Shown piece after piece: positions 34,601-41,852 of a stretch of DNA of 64,000 nucleotides. This stretch comes from Microbacterium limosum. GTDB lineage: Bacteria > Actinomycetota > Actinomycetes > Actinomycetales > Microbacteriaceae. Under the pieces are notes generated by a model. That model was not told the DNA's origin and ran no database searches. It saw nothing but the letters and a program-made list of their open reading frames with translations. The translations under genes were made by a program, and so were the position numbers. The stretch spans positions 806,001 to 870,000 of the forward strand of contig NZ_CP137080.1 in assembly GCF_036324365.1 (NCBI RefSeq). Direction: 5' to 3'. Numbering within the stretch: the first letter of the stretch is position 1; each line of letters starts with the position of its first letter.

Positions 34601-36996
34601 GGACCTCAGAGCTCCACCACGACTTCGGCGAAGTCCGCGCGGCGTTCGAGCTCATCGCAGAGTTCCAGCAGGACACCATCGGTCAACGTGAATGGTTCGA
34701 CTATCAGTCGATCCGGACTGAGCTTCGAGAACTCGATCTGGACAGCACGGTCGAATTCTGCATCGAGCAGCGCATACCTGCGTCGGACGTCCCGAAAGTC
34801 GTGGAACGCGCCCTGCTTCGAGCATGGGCCGACGAACACATTCGGACGGACACCCGCCTCCAACCCCTGCTCGCCGCTGATCGCGCGGCGCTCGTCGAAG
34901 AATTCCAGAACCTGGACCGCGAAGTCGTAGCTGCGGCCACGAGCGACATCATCCAGGCAGCGAACACGCGCCGCCCTGCCAATACCTCGTTGGGTGAGCC
35001 CGCCCTCATCCGAAGGGAGGGCATGAAGCAACGGCGTCACATGGCAGTGCGGAACCTGATCGCGCAAACCCGATCCGCGACACAGGCGATCAAACCGGTG
35101 TTCATGATGTCCCCGCTTGCCGTCTCCCAGTACCTACCTCACGACCTGAAGTTCGATGTGGTGATCTTTGACGAAGCCTCGCAGGTCACGCCCGGTGACT
35201 CCATCAACTGCATCTATCGCGGCAGGTCCTTCATTCTGGCGGGCGATGACCGACAACTGCCGCCGTCCCAGTTCTTCGAGCGAGTCATCGAGTCAGACGA
35301 TGTCGATGATCTCGAGTCTGATGTGAAGGACTTCACCTCGATCCTCGAGCTCGCCAAGTCTTCAGGAGCCTTCCGGAACCTCAGCCTGAGGTGGCACTAC
35401 CGGTCCCGCCACGAAGCCCTCATCGCGTTCTCGAACTATCGCTTCTACGAAGGCCACCTCATCACCTACCCCTCTGCGCAAGAGGAAGGCGCGGACGTGG
35501 GCGTCGAGTTCATCCATGTCGACGGCATGTACCGCCGCGGTGGAGGCGCAGACAACCCGAAGGAAGCGAAGGCCGTCGCCGAGCGGGTCATTCACCACTA
35601 CCGAACGCGCCCAGGGCTCTCGCTCGGCGTCGTCACATTCTCAGTCGCGCAGGCGGCCGCGGTCATCGCTGCCGTCGACGACGTACGCAACCAACACCGC
35701 GATCTCGACGCCCACTTCGACAAGAGTGACCGTCTCAACGGCTTCTTCGTGCGTTCGCTCGAGTCCGTCCAGGGCGACGAACGTGACGTGATCCTCTTCT
35801 CCATCGGGTACGGACCCGACGAAGCCGGGAAAATCTCGACCAACTTTGGAGTGCTCAACAAGGCCAAGGGGTGGCGGCGCCTCAACGTTGGAGTCACGCG
35901 TGCGAGGCAACGTATCGAGGTCGTCGCCTCCATGGAAGCCGGCGACATCCCGCCCTCCTCGAACGAAAACGTCGAAGCCCTCCGTGCATACCTCGACTTC
36001 GTCCGCCGAGGCATCACCACCCTTGGGACTCAAGCCTCCGCGACGGGCCTGATGCCTGATTCTCCGTTCGAGGAATCGGTGATCCGTGCCATCCAGTCCT
36101 GGGGATACGTTGTCGAGCCGCAGGTCGGAGCCGCCGGTTTCCGGATCGATATTGGAGTTCGTCACCCAGCCAAGCCCGGTTCGTTCGTGCTGGGCGTCGA
36201 ATGCGATGGCTATCAATATCACTCCGCACCCGCTGCGCGTGACCGAGACCGTCTCAGAGACCAAGTGCTCTCTGGACTCGGGTGGACACTCCACCGCATC
36301 TGGGGGACCGGGTGGTATCGAGACCGGATCCAGGAGGAGAGCCGCCTGCGCGCAGCCATCGAAGCAGCAGTCGCCGGCACCTCCTCGCGCACACGAACGT
36401 TCGCTATCGTGCGCCCCACGGTCGAAACGGCTGCGGCAGAAATTGACACTCCCTACGCATGGGCGGTCGACTACGTCGAAGCCGCCCCAGTCAAGTTGCC
36501 TCACTGGGTCGAGCCAGCCGAACCCGGCAACCACCTCCACCTGGTCGAGGCACTCGTAACGCTTGCCCAAACGGAGGGTCCCGTCCACCTCGACACGGTC
36601 AGTGAACGAATCCGCGAGTGGTGGTCGGTCGGGCGCGTCACATCCCGACTCAAGGACAACATCGACCGTGCGATCCTCAAAGCGGGCCTCGAACGGGACG
36701 GTGACTTCATCGACGTGCCCAACCGCCCCGTCTCGAAGGTTCGATCCCGGAATCAGAACCGCAAGCCCGAGCAAGTCCACCTCGACGAATTCGCGCTCGC
36801 AGCCGAGATGCTCGTTCGCGATGTCGGCGGAGCGTCGAGATCCGAAGTCATCGTCGCCATCGCACGTCAGTTCGGTTGGGGAAGGACGGGCGCAATCGTT
36901 GACGCGCGTCTCAACGCGGCTGTCGAGCAGGCTGTCGAGCGCGGCGTTCTCGTCCAGAACGGGGAGGCGCTCTCCAGCGCCCGTACGGCGCCCTGA
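31606..36996 (+). CDS. DUF4011-helicase-restriction endonuclease-DUF3320 defence protein
   Basis: This 1796-aa protein has a DUF4011 N-terminus (REGLVGLDRRSRLLRF, residues about 15-30). A superfamily 1 helicase/ATPase follows with Walker A GPPGTGKS near 303-310, the DEAS Walker B near 1189, GDDRQLPPSQ near 1212, WHYRSRHE near 1262, ESVQGDERD near 1386 and NVGVTRARQR near 1427. Next is a PD-(D/E)xK nuclease of the Vsr/DUF559/MTES_1575 type, with Asp1515 in FRIDIGV and Glu1532 in ECDGYQYH. A DUF3320 C-terminus covers about 1625-1790. Between Walker A and DEAS lie about 880 mostly helical residues. The same order, DUF4011-helicase-Vsr, was reported as the antiphage system Hhe. GGAGG stands 5 nt before the GTG start. 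The codons are less G+C rich than core genes, fitting transfer. Confidence 0.88.
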   Translation: MGTINETRAALKTWREGLVGLDRRSRLLRFRAPKTSSLRLDGPSPDAILELLRSGKLQSFVGDVVDPETGVARPARAGTFLHVPRVDTEIGPVVRTLMRRANEEFLDRGLSVLYVAFGMLKWKDVDGSEMASPIYLLPVELLPEGPRATPRIKGGEDDAVLNPALPLRLNEFGVTLPTYEDVDGLSLSEILDRYTSALSTAKDFKDWSLDPEVHLSTFSFAKEAMYKDLLDNEAAIAEHPVIRALANGDPTSQSDEFQFDPVDPVDIDEIAPPERTPLVLDADSSQRAAVAAALAGRSFVMDGPPGTGKSQTIANMIGALLHAGKSVLFVSEKIAALDVVKNRLKDSGLESYLLELHSHKTNRKDVANELLRTLDNVAQPPRAMSASTRTALEDRRRRLNSYALAMNEARSPLQASLHDILGELAGMVHVPVAPTPNRPPLQLSDDGRAALSDTLKRLERTWRPAAQGSTFLWRDVTDETSLESRLYSARTALEELEGTVQLNRGLAEAFELTAPRQTQTLIDLLALQHTNRPPYVNDGWLTTSDWSSIQTDRADLGSLVAAFHEAADKVMTLAGVDYESFPPELPPAPEPIPVRGAVDIAALTTSELRTTADAFEARESSLTSTVESVSNLARLIGMPEIVSFADTDRAVRIVQIHRDYPGIDASWFTASDLRAARDAASTLHHKSLALDHAENQASKLFSPTALAAPLRELEDRFTNLHTGIRKLSAAYRTDKKALGALLADAKQVKSGIARLSDAIAWSDAASEFDAAGAAYGAALGRWWQGRATNWDELTRFMAAAEEVVALTGDTVSPALKAYMAHTSADAAHVHVADTAREVIAAWRNDVAPQPALTGRPELLVEPVAASVSWLSAHVAPMRSAATRVESISRHSARDHTLAEAESIIAAVDVAREAVRALDASAEKMTRQFGGLFVSHRTDLAAVDSALEWASRVRDTVDGALTVAQVHALNASADTENLANILHKWESARDEIVRAFHADRTSELHHDFGEVRAAFELIAEFQQDTIGQREWFDYQSIRTELRELDLDSTVEFCIEQRIPASDVPKVVERALLRAWADEHIRTDTRLQPLLAADRAALVEEFQNLDREVVAAATSDIIQAANTRRPANTSLGEPALIRREGMKQRRHMAVRNLIAQTRSATQAIKPVFMMSPLAVSQYLPHDLKFDVVIFDEASQVTPGDSINCIYRGRSFILAGDDRQLPPSQFFERVIESDDVDDLESDVKDFTSILELAKSSGAFRNLSLRWHYRSRHEALIAFSNYRFYEGHLITYPSAQEEGADVGVEFIHVDGMYRRGGGADNPKEAKAVAERVIHHYRTRPGLSLGVVTFSVAQAAAVIAAVDDVRNQHRDLDAHFDKSDRLNGFFVRSLESVQGDERDVILFSIGYGPDEAGKISTNFGVLNKAKGWRRLNVGVTRARQRIEVVASMEAGDIPPSSNENVEALRAYLDFVRRGITTLGTQASATGLMPDSPFEESVIRAIQSWGYVVEPQVGAAGFRIDIGVRHPAKPGSFVLGVECDGYQYHSAPAARDRDRLRDQVLSGLGWTLHRIWGTGWYRDRIQEESRLRAAIEAAVAGTSSRTRTFAIVRPTVETAAAEIDTPYAWAVDYVEAAPVKLPHWVEPAEPGNHLHLVEALVTLAQTEGPVHLDTVSERIREWWSVGRVTSRLKDNIDRAILKAGLERDGDFIDVPNRPVSKVRSRNQNRKPEQVHLDEFALAAEMLVRDVGGASRSEVIVAIARQFGWGRTGAIVDARLNAAVEQAVERGVLVQNGEALSSARTAP

Positions 36997-37083
36997 ACCA
37001 GTGCCGCGCGCACACTCAAGCAGCGGCTCGCTAGAGTCGACGCGGAGGGGTCGTGGGGTGACTCCTCAGAATGGAGCGCGGGC

Positions 37084-37272
37084 TTGTCCGTACTAACTCG
37101 GGCCGACGTTCGTCTTCTCTTCATGCGCGAGGGGAAGATCGCGGGCGGTCTCTGGCCGTGGCTCGAGGATGAGCCTCCGGCTCACGTCCGAGCGCAGCTT
37201 TTGACGCTGATCGATGCTGTGACAGATGCCTATTCGACTCTCAGCGAGGACGACCGGGAGGGTGAAACTTGA
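37084..37272 (+). CDS. Possible small protein, 62 aa
   Basis: The frame starts at TTG 37084 and has a sensible composition with a hydrophobic core (ADVRLLFMREGKIAGGLWPW and VRAQLLTLIDAVTDAYSTL), ending in an acidic tail. A TAGAGT -10-like box lies at 37033-37038. The TTG start and lack of a recognised family make this uncertain. It lies 87 nt after the helicase gene and may belong with it. Bases 37273-37476 after it hold only short direct repeats (ATGCCATC twice near 37285-37304, GGGTGGCTC twice near 37348). Confidence 0.35.
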   Translation: MSVLTRADVRLLFMREGKIAGGLWPWLEDEPPAHVRAQLLTLIDAVTDAYSTLSEDDREGET

Positions 37273-37476
37273 CCACGTCATCGCAATGCCATCTCGCAAT
37301 GCCATCCTTTTGACCGATTCAGCGCCGTATCTCGGCTCAGGCGCTCGGGTGGCTCGGGTGGCTCGTCTTCGCTCCGGTTGCTTCCGAACGGTGGGGCGAC
37401 GTCGTGCGCACCTACTGGGTACGAACACACCGCGATAGCTCGCTTCTTCACTGATTCGATCATCACGCCGAAAGGG

Positions 37477-38439
37477 TCACTGCGGCGCAAGTTGTTGTGC
37501 CAGCCAGGTGAGTGCCGGGATTCCGATGACGAGGTTGAGGGGGAAGGTGATGCCGATGCTGGCGGTGAGGGACAGGGCGGTGTTCGCGTCGGGCAAGGCG
37601 AGGCGGACGGCAGCGGGTGCAGCGATGTAGGACGCGCTGGCGCAGAGAATGCCGAGGACGACCGCACCTCCGACGTCCATCCCGATGAGTGCCGCGGCGG
37701 CAACTCCGAGCGCTCCGGCGGCGAGGGGGAAGACCAGCGCGAAGGCGATCAGTCCGGCCCCGCCTTCTCTGATGGTGCCCAGGCGGTGTCCGACTTCCAG
37801 GCCGAGCGCGAGGAGGAACAGCACCAGCAGTCCGCGGAACGCGTCGGTGAACACCGGTTCGATGGGCGTGTACCCGGCGGGACCGGCGATGAGGCCGATG
37901 GCCAGGCCGCCAACCAGCAGGAGCACGGACTTCCCGGTGAGAACTTCGTGCAGGGTCGGCCACCATCCGGCGGTCTTGGCGAGGTGCCTTCGGGCCAGCA
38001 GGATGCCGATGAGGATGCCGGGCACTTCGAGAACGGCGAGCAGGGTGGCCGCGTAGCCGGGGTAGGCGATGCCGGCGCTGTCCAGGAACACCAGCGCCGC
38101 GGTGAAGGTGACAAGGGAAGTGGACCCGTAGTGCGCGGCGATCGCGCCGCGGTCGACCCGGCTCAGGCGAGTCACCACGCGCAAGGCGCCATAGGCCGCG
38201 GCAGGGATGATCACCCCGAGGGCCAGGGAAAGTGCGACTGGGCCGAGCACTGCGGCAGCGGTCTCACCGCGCAGCGCCACTCCGCCCTTCAGACCGATCG
38301 CCAACAGCAGGTAGATGGACAGCGCCCGCATCATCGCGTCCGGAACCTTCAGGTCAGACTTCATGGCGGCGGCGAGCACGCCGAGTCCGAAGGCGAGGAC
38401 GGGGGGTGAGAGCAGGTTGGTCAGGGCTGCGTCGAACAA
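37477..38439 (-). CDS. SbtA-like (DUF897) bicarbonate/anion permease
   Basis: The protein has about ten membrane helices in two similar halves, with motifs LKVPDAMMRALSIYLLLAIG, LKGG and ASASYIAAPAAVRLALPDAN. This matches the SbtA family, described as Na+-dependent bicarbonate transport permeases, although bacterial members outside cyanobacteria have unproven substrates. I placed the start at TTG 38439 because GGGGGACC lies just upstream and because an earlier TTG at 38469 would put the N-terminus inside the palindromic operator. This gives 320 aa. It is divergent from a winged-helix regulator. Confidence 0.8.
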   Translation of the reverse strand: MFDAALTNLLSPPVLAFGLGVLAAAMKSDLKVPDAMMRALSIYLLLAIGLKGGVALRGETAAAVLGPVALSLALGVIIPAAAYGALRVVTRLSRVDRGAIAAHYGSTSLVTFTAALVFLDSAGIAYPGYAATLLAVLEVPGILIGILLARRHLAKTAGWWPTLHEVLTGKSVLLLVGGLAIGLIAGPAGYTPIEPVFTDAFRGLLVLFLLALGLEVGHRLGTIREGGAGLIAFALVFPLAAGALGVAAAALIGMDVGGAVVLGILCASASYIAAPAAVRLALPDANTALSLTASIGITFPLNLVIGIPALTWLAQQLAPQ

Positions 38440-38457
38440 GAGGGTCCCCCATCGTGA

Positions 38458-38509
38458 TTGGTGAAGCAAACTTCTGCCATCGCAGAATAGCGGAAGTTCT
38501 CTTCACCAA
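38458..38509. promoter_or_regulatory. Long palindrome in the permease/regulator divergent promoter
   Basis: TTGGTGAAGCAAACTTC at 38458 and its near reverse complement ending in TTCACCAA at 38509 form a 52-bp interrupted inverted repeat. The arms are 22 bases with about 18 matching. It covers the space between the permease start and the regulator ATG (38539). It is very likely the binding site of the winged-helix protein and so controls both genes. Confidence 0.65.
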
Positions 38510-38538
38510 ATGACAGGGATGTTTGGCAGGATGGGGGA

Positions 38539-38817
38539 ATGGCGCAGTGGACCTTTCTCACACATCACGCGCATGTACTCCTGGCGGTCGCGCAGAACAA
38601 CGACGCCGCCGTCCGGGACATCGCCGCGGTGGTCGGGGTGACGCCGCGGTCAGCTCTGACGATCCTCAACGACTTGGAGTCGGCGGGGTACCTGGAGCGG
38701 GAGAAGCGAGGCCGACGCAACCACTACGTGCTACACGCAGACCGCCCGTTGCGTCATCCGTCCAACGCCGCGCACACCGTCGACGACCTGATCCGCGCCC
38801 TCCTCGATGTCACGTAG
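38539..38817 (+). CDS. Winged-helix (MarR-like) transcriptional regulator
   Basis: The 92-aa protein is a single winged-helix domain: DIAAVVGVTPRSALTILNDLESAGYL is the recognition-helix region and KRGRRNHYVLH the wing. It has no ligand-binding domain beyond a short C-terminal helix. It is divergent from the permease and faces a palindrome, the standard arrangement of a local regulator. The ligand is unknown. Cysteine is absent, which argues against a thiol sensor. Confidence 0.8.
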   Translation: MAQWTFLTHHAHVLLAVAQNNDAAVRDIAAVVGVTPRSALTILNDLESAGYLEREKRGRRNHYVLHADRPLRHPSNAAHTVDDLIRALLDVT

Positions 38818-38887
38818 CCCCTCCGCCGAACGATCATCCAGCACCGCGGCGAGAAGACATTCGCTCGCTTCCGCTAGACGGTATGTA

Positions 38888-39361
38888 GTGACCGCCTTCT
38901 GGTGAGGGGGTCGCGGGACGGGGCCTCGCTCACAAAACTCGTGGGTTACCGGGTGGAGATGGTCCGCCCGGCCTATCCGACATTTGTGGGAGGCCCCGTG
39001 TTCACTGAGCGTACGAGTGTTGGGCTCGATGTGCACGCCCGTTCTGTCGCAGCCGCGGCGATCGATGGCGTGACCGGCGAGCTGTTCCAGGCGAAGCTGC
39101 CGCCGGGTCATGACCGCATCCTGGGCGGTCCATCTGGCGCGACTGCTGCGTCTGGATGAGATCACACCAGTGACGGTGCCGACGGTCACCCAGGAGGCTG
39201 CCCGGGATCTGGTGCGTGCACGGGAGGACTGCCGAGGCGATCTGATGCGCGCCCGTCACCGGCTGAGCAAACTGCTGCTGCGGCACGGGATCGTCTACGA
39301 CGAGGGCAGAGCCTTCAACATCAGCCCGGAACTGTTTCCGGGGAAGAAGCACTTGACGTGA
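38888..39361 (+). mobile_element. IS110-family insertion sequence remnant
   Basis: The sequence carries pieces of one transposase plus a G/C-rich left flank (38888-39000) with the look of an IS110 end. The element is truncated, and the right end is lost against the TerC promoter region. It marks past transposition between the permease pair and the stress cluster. Confidence 0.65.
39001..39361 (+). pseudogene. IS110-family transposase, broken
   Basis: The first part, from GTG 39001, reads TERTSVGLDVHARSVAAAAI, the DEDD N-terminus of IS110 transposases with its first Asp. It then jumps frame at about 39115-39125 into HLARLLRLDEITPVTVPTV and AREDCRGDLMRARHRLSKLL, a segment normally about 110 residues further on. 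The C-terminal Ser-type half is missing. The frame change, internal deletion and truncation show it is dead. Confidence 0.8.
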
Positions 39362-39383
39362 AGTGTACTTCTCCTGTTACAGT
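39353..39383 (+). promoter_or_regulatory. Likely promoter of the terC riboswitch transcript
   Basis: TTGACG (39353-39358) and TACAGT (39378-39383) are spaced by 19 bp and end two bases before the riboswitch stem. They lie at the very edge of the IS remnant. The -10 match is only moderate. Confidence 0.4.
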
Positions 39384-39384
39384 G

Positions 39385-39482
39385 TTCTCGAAGGGGAGTA
39401 ATCCTCGCTCCGCATCGTCAATACGTTCCCGCCGCGGGATCCGGTGCGCAGGGCCAAGGCGCCGATGAGACCTTCACGAGAA
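39385..39482 (+). ncRNA. yybP-ykoY manganese riboswitch
   Basis: The leader has the conserved GGGGAGTA block (39393-39400) near the 5' end and GATGAGACCTTCACG near the 3' end, with a central CGTCAATACG loop as in the family. The P1 helix is TTCTCG-AAGG (39385-39394) paired with CCTT (39471-39474) and CGAGAA (39477-39482). Family members sense Mn2+ and often precede membrane transporters such as MntP and TerC. The next gene is terC, 19 nt downstream. A structural covariance search would settle it. Confidence 0.75.
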
Positions 39483-39501
39483 ACTCGTGGAGGTCTCTGT
39501 C

Positions 39502-40551
39502 ATGACTGTTCCCTTGTGGGCATGGTTCGCCGTGCTGGGCGTGATCCTGGTGATGCTCGCCGTCGACCTGGTCGCGCACCGAAAAGCCCACGTGATCGGG
39601 GTGCGGGAAGCGGCCGTCTGGTCGATCGTCTGGGTCACCCTCGGTGTCGCGTTCGGCGTGTTGGTCTGGTCGCTGTGGGGGGCGGAGTTCGGGCAGCAGT
39701 ACTTCGCGGGCTACCTGATCGAGAAGTCCCTCGCCGTGGACAACGTGTTCGTCTGGGCCATCATCTTCGCCGCGTTCGCGGTCCCGCGGGAGTACCAGCA
39801 CCGGGTGCTGTTCCTCGGGGTGCTGGGGGCGCTGATCTTCCGGGGCATCTTCATCGCCGCCGGGGCCGCGCTGATCGAGAACTTCTCGTGGATCCTGTAT
39901 GTGTTCGCCGCGTTCCTGATCTACACCGGGTGGCGGATGTTCCGCTCCCGCAACGACCACGTCCACCCCGAAAAGTCGAAGATCCTGAAGTTGTTCCGCC
40001 GGGTCGTGCCGATGACCGACGCGTACCACGGACAGAGGTTCCTGATCCGCAGGGCTGGGATCGTGGTGGCCACCCCGCTGCTGGCGGTGCTGGTGCTGGT
40101 TGAGATCACCGACATCATCTTCGCGGTGGACTCCATCCCGGCGATCTTCGCCGTCACGTCTGAGCCATTCCTGGTCTTCACCGCGAATGCCTTCGCGATC
40201 CTCGGCCTGCGGGCGATGTACTTCCTCCTGGCCGATCTCATCCACCGGTTCATCTACCTCAAGGTCGGACTCGCGTTCGTGCTGATCTGGGTCGGCATCA
40301 AGATGCTGCTCCTGGACGTGCTCTACATCCCCACCACGATCAGCCTCGCGGTCGTGGCCACCATCATCACCGTGTCGATCGTCGCCAGCCTCCGCGCCAC
40401 CCGCGGGCAAGGCCGCCGCGAGGTGCACACCGAAGCGGCCGGCGCGTTCCGGATCGCGACGCCCGAGGAGCTCGCAGCCGCCGAACCGGTGTTTCGGCGC
40501 CGCCGCCGCGTGAGCGCCACAGGCCCGCGAAGGGGTGACTCCGATGTCTGA
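39502..40551 (+). CDS. TerC family membrane protein
   Basis: The 349-aa protein has about nine membrane helices and the TerC/Alx motifs EKSLAVDNVFVWAI, IFRGIFIAAGAALIE and EITDIIFAVDSIPAIFAVT, whose acidic residues lie within helices and may hold Mn2+. TerC proteins have been implicated in Mn2+ export and tellurite resistance. ATG 39502 was chosen for the GGAGG 8 nt upstream and for the riboswitch just before it. Its C-terminus overlaps the next gene. Confidence 0.9.
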   Translation: MTVPLWAWFAVLGVILVMLAVDLVAHRKAHVIGVREAAVWSIVWVTLGVAFGVLVWSLWGAEFGQQYFAGYLIEKSLAVDNVFVWAIIFAAFAVPREYQHRVLFLGVLGALIFRGIFIAAGAALIENFSWILYVFAAFLIYTGWRMFRSRNDHVHPEKSKILKLFRRVVPMTDAYHGQRFLIRRAGIVVATPLLAVLVLVEITDIIFAVDSIPAIFAVTSEPFLVFTANAFAILGLRAMYFLLADLIHRFIYLKVGLAFVLIWVGIKMLLLDVLYIPTTISLAVVATIITVSIVASLRATRGQGRREVHTEAAGAFRIATPEELAAAEPVFRRRRRVSATGPRRGDSDV

Positions 40552-41017
40552 AACGAGCCCCTCGGCGGTCCTGGCCCCCGTACCCCACCGTGTGAGGAGG
40601 GGCCGCCGAGGCCTGACCTGGGCCACCTTCCTGCTGCCCGCCTTCGCGGTGGCCGGCGTACTCGGAGTGGCCTGGGCCGCCGGGGTTGGTGATTCCTGCG
40701 GCGGGCCGCTTCCGGGCTGTGGGAACGTCCGCAACGCCGGCAACCTCCCTGCGACTGTCCAGTCCACCAACCTGACGGCAAGTGACGGCGGGAACCTCAC
40801 CTCGGTGGTGGCGCCCGGTGAGCGGGCTGTGCTGTGGGGTGCACAGAACGAGGTGTGGGTTGAGGCCGAACAGTGCCTCATCGCCGACGGCGGACCCTTC
40901 TGGGACGCCCGCACGATCACGGACCGGTCCGCTGAGCCAGCGGGGCGGTGGTATCGCGTCGATGACTGGGGTGCGCGTCTGCACCTGTTCGACGGCGTAT
41001 GCGCGGAGAGGAGCTGA
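40544..41017 (+). CDS. Single-span exported/membrane protein with four cysteines
   Basis: The 157-aa protein has an Arg-rich N-terminus, one hydrophobic helix (TFLLPAFAVAGVLGVAWAAG), and then a probable extracytoplasmic domain of about 105 residues with four Cys (DSCGGPLPGCGN, EQC, DGVC), suitable for two disulfides. The start overlaps the TerC stop by 8 bp, and AGGGG lies upstream. I do not recognise a family. Position suggests it is co-expressed with TerC and the next gene under the riboswitch. Confidence 0.65.
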   Translation: MSETSPSAVLAPVPHRVRRGRRGLTWATFLLPAFAVAGVLGVAWAAGVGDSCGGPLPGCGNVRNAGNLPATVQSTNLTASDGGNLTSVVAPGERAVLWGAQNEVWVEAEQCLIADGGPFWDARTITDRSAEPAGRWYRVDDWGARLHLFDGVCAERS

Positions 41018-41019
41018 CC

Positions 41020-41454
41020 ATGGCGTCTGACGCGTGCCAGCTGCGACTGGCGGAGCTCACCACCCCGATGGGACGCACCGTCCTGGAAGCACCCGTCTGG
41101 CCCAATGATCTGCGCGGCTTCGCGGAGCACCGGGACCTGTGCGTGCATGTCGTCCTTCCGAAGGAGCAGGCCCGCTGGGGCGGCCTGTTCGCGGGAGTCC
41201 GCGCGCTCGGCTCACGCACCGCACACGTGCGGGTGCACGTGCAACCTGCACGTGGCGCCTTCAGCCTGGACCCCGCCGTCCTGATGCTCTCCCGCACCCG
41301 GCGCCGCGCGGAGGCCCTCGTGGCCGTCGTCGACGACGCTGCCGCGGCCGGTGTCGAGCTCACCGCGCAACAGGTGATCATCGACACCTACCCACGAACA
41401 CGCTCCACCCTCCGCCTCCCCCGGCGACCGATCATGCGCTCGCGTGGGGAGTGA
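41020..41454 (+). CDS. Hypothetical protein, 144 aa
   Basis: The ATG at 41020 has GAGAGGAG upstream and starts 3 bp after the previous stop. The protein is soluble, with an even mix of Arg and hydrophobic residues (CVHVVLPKEQARWGGLFAGV, AHVRVHVQPARG), and a basic C-terminus. No motif was recognised. It appears to close the terC mini-operon. Confidence 0.6.
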   Translation: MASDACQLRLAELTTPMGRTVLEAPVWPNDLRGFAEHRDLCVHVVLPKEQARWGGLFAGVRALGSRTAHVRVHVQPARGAFSLDPAVLMLSRTRRRAEALVAVVDDAAAAGVELTAQQVIIDTYPRTRSTLRLPRRPIMRSRGE

Positions 41455-41852
41455 TGAGCGTCGCCTGGTTTCCGCTCGCAGGTCCGCACCCGTCACCCCG
41501 ACCGGGCGCGCCAAGGCAGGCTAATCCCACCCGGGGGAGGGAGCACGCATGAGGTCGACCAGACCCTTGCCGCCGATCAAGAACTCCGACAGTTCACCCT
41601 TGCGAAATGTATATCTGGGGTCCATGATCTTGGCCAGAACGAGATTCGTCTCGCGGACTCGGCCGGTGGCCGGCCGGGCAGCGCGAGCCGATGCGCCGCA
41701 CGGCGGTTCGGCGACGGAGCTCTTCCAAGCGTTCGCGCTTCTGCACGGACATCGTCCAGAGTGGTCGACAGGATGGGGTCTTCACCTTTGACCGATGAAC
41801 AAACATCGGAAGTCGAGTCATAGCGACTCAGCGTGAATGGGGAGGTGGCGAG
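41455..41852 (+). other. Spacer upstream of the chaperone cluster
   Basis: About 400 bases carry no gene that I trust; an 80-codon frame at 41549-41791 lacks ribosome site and family. Near the end lies a 6-bp inverted repeat CCGATG/CATCGG (41792-41797, 41804-41809) and the possible HspR site described separately. It most likely contains the promoter of the cluster. Confidence 0.5.
41811..41832 (+). promoter_or_regulatory. HAIR-like HspR operator
   Basis: GAGT (41815-41818), 7 bases, then ACTC (41826-41829) keeps the spacing of the HspR-associated inverted repeat CTTGAGT-N7-ACTCAAG. Only the inner four bases of each arm match, so this is a partial hit. It lies just upstream of the hsp20 gene, where HspR control would be expected. 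Confidence 0.4.

Noticed and set aside
41549-41791. 80-aa open frame before the chaperone cluster
   Set aside because: It has no good ribosome site, a random-looking composition and no neighbour coupling.
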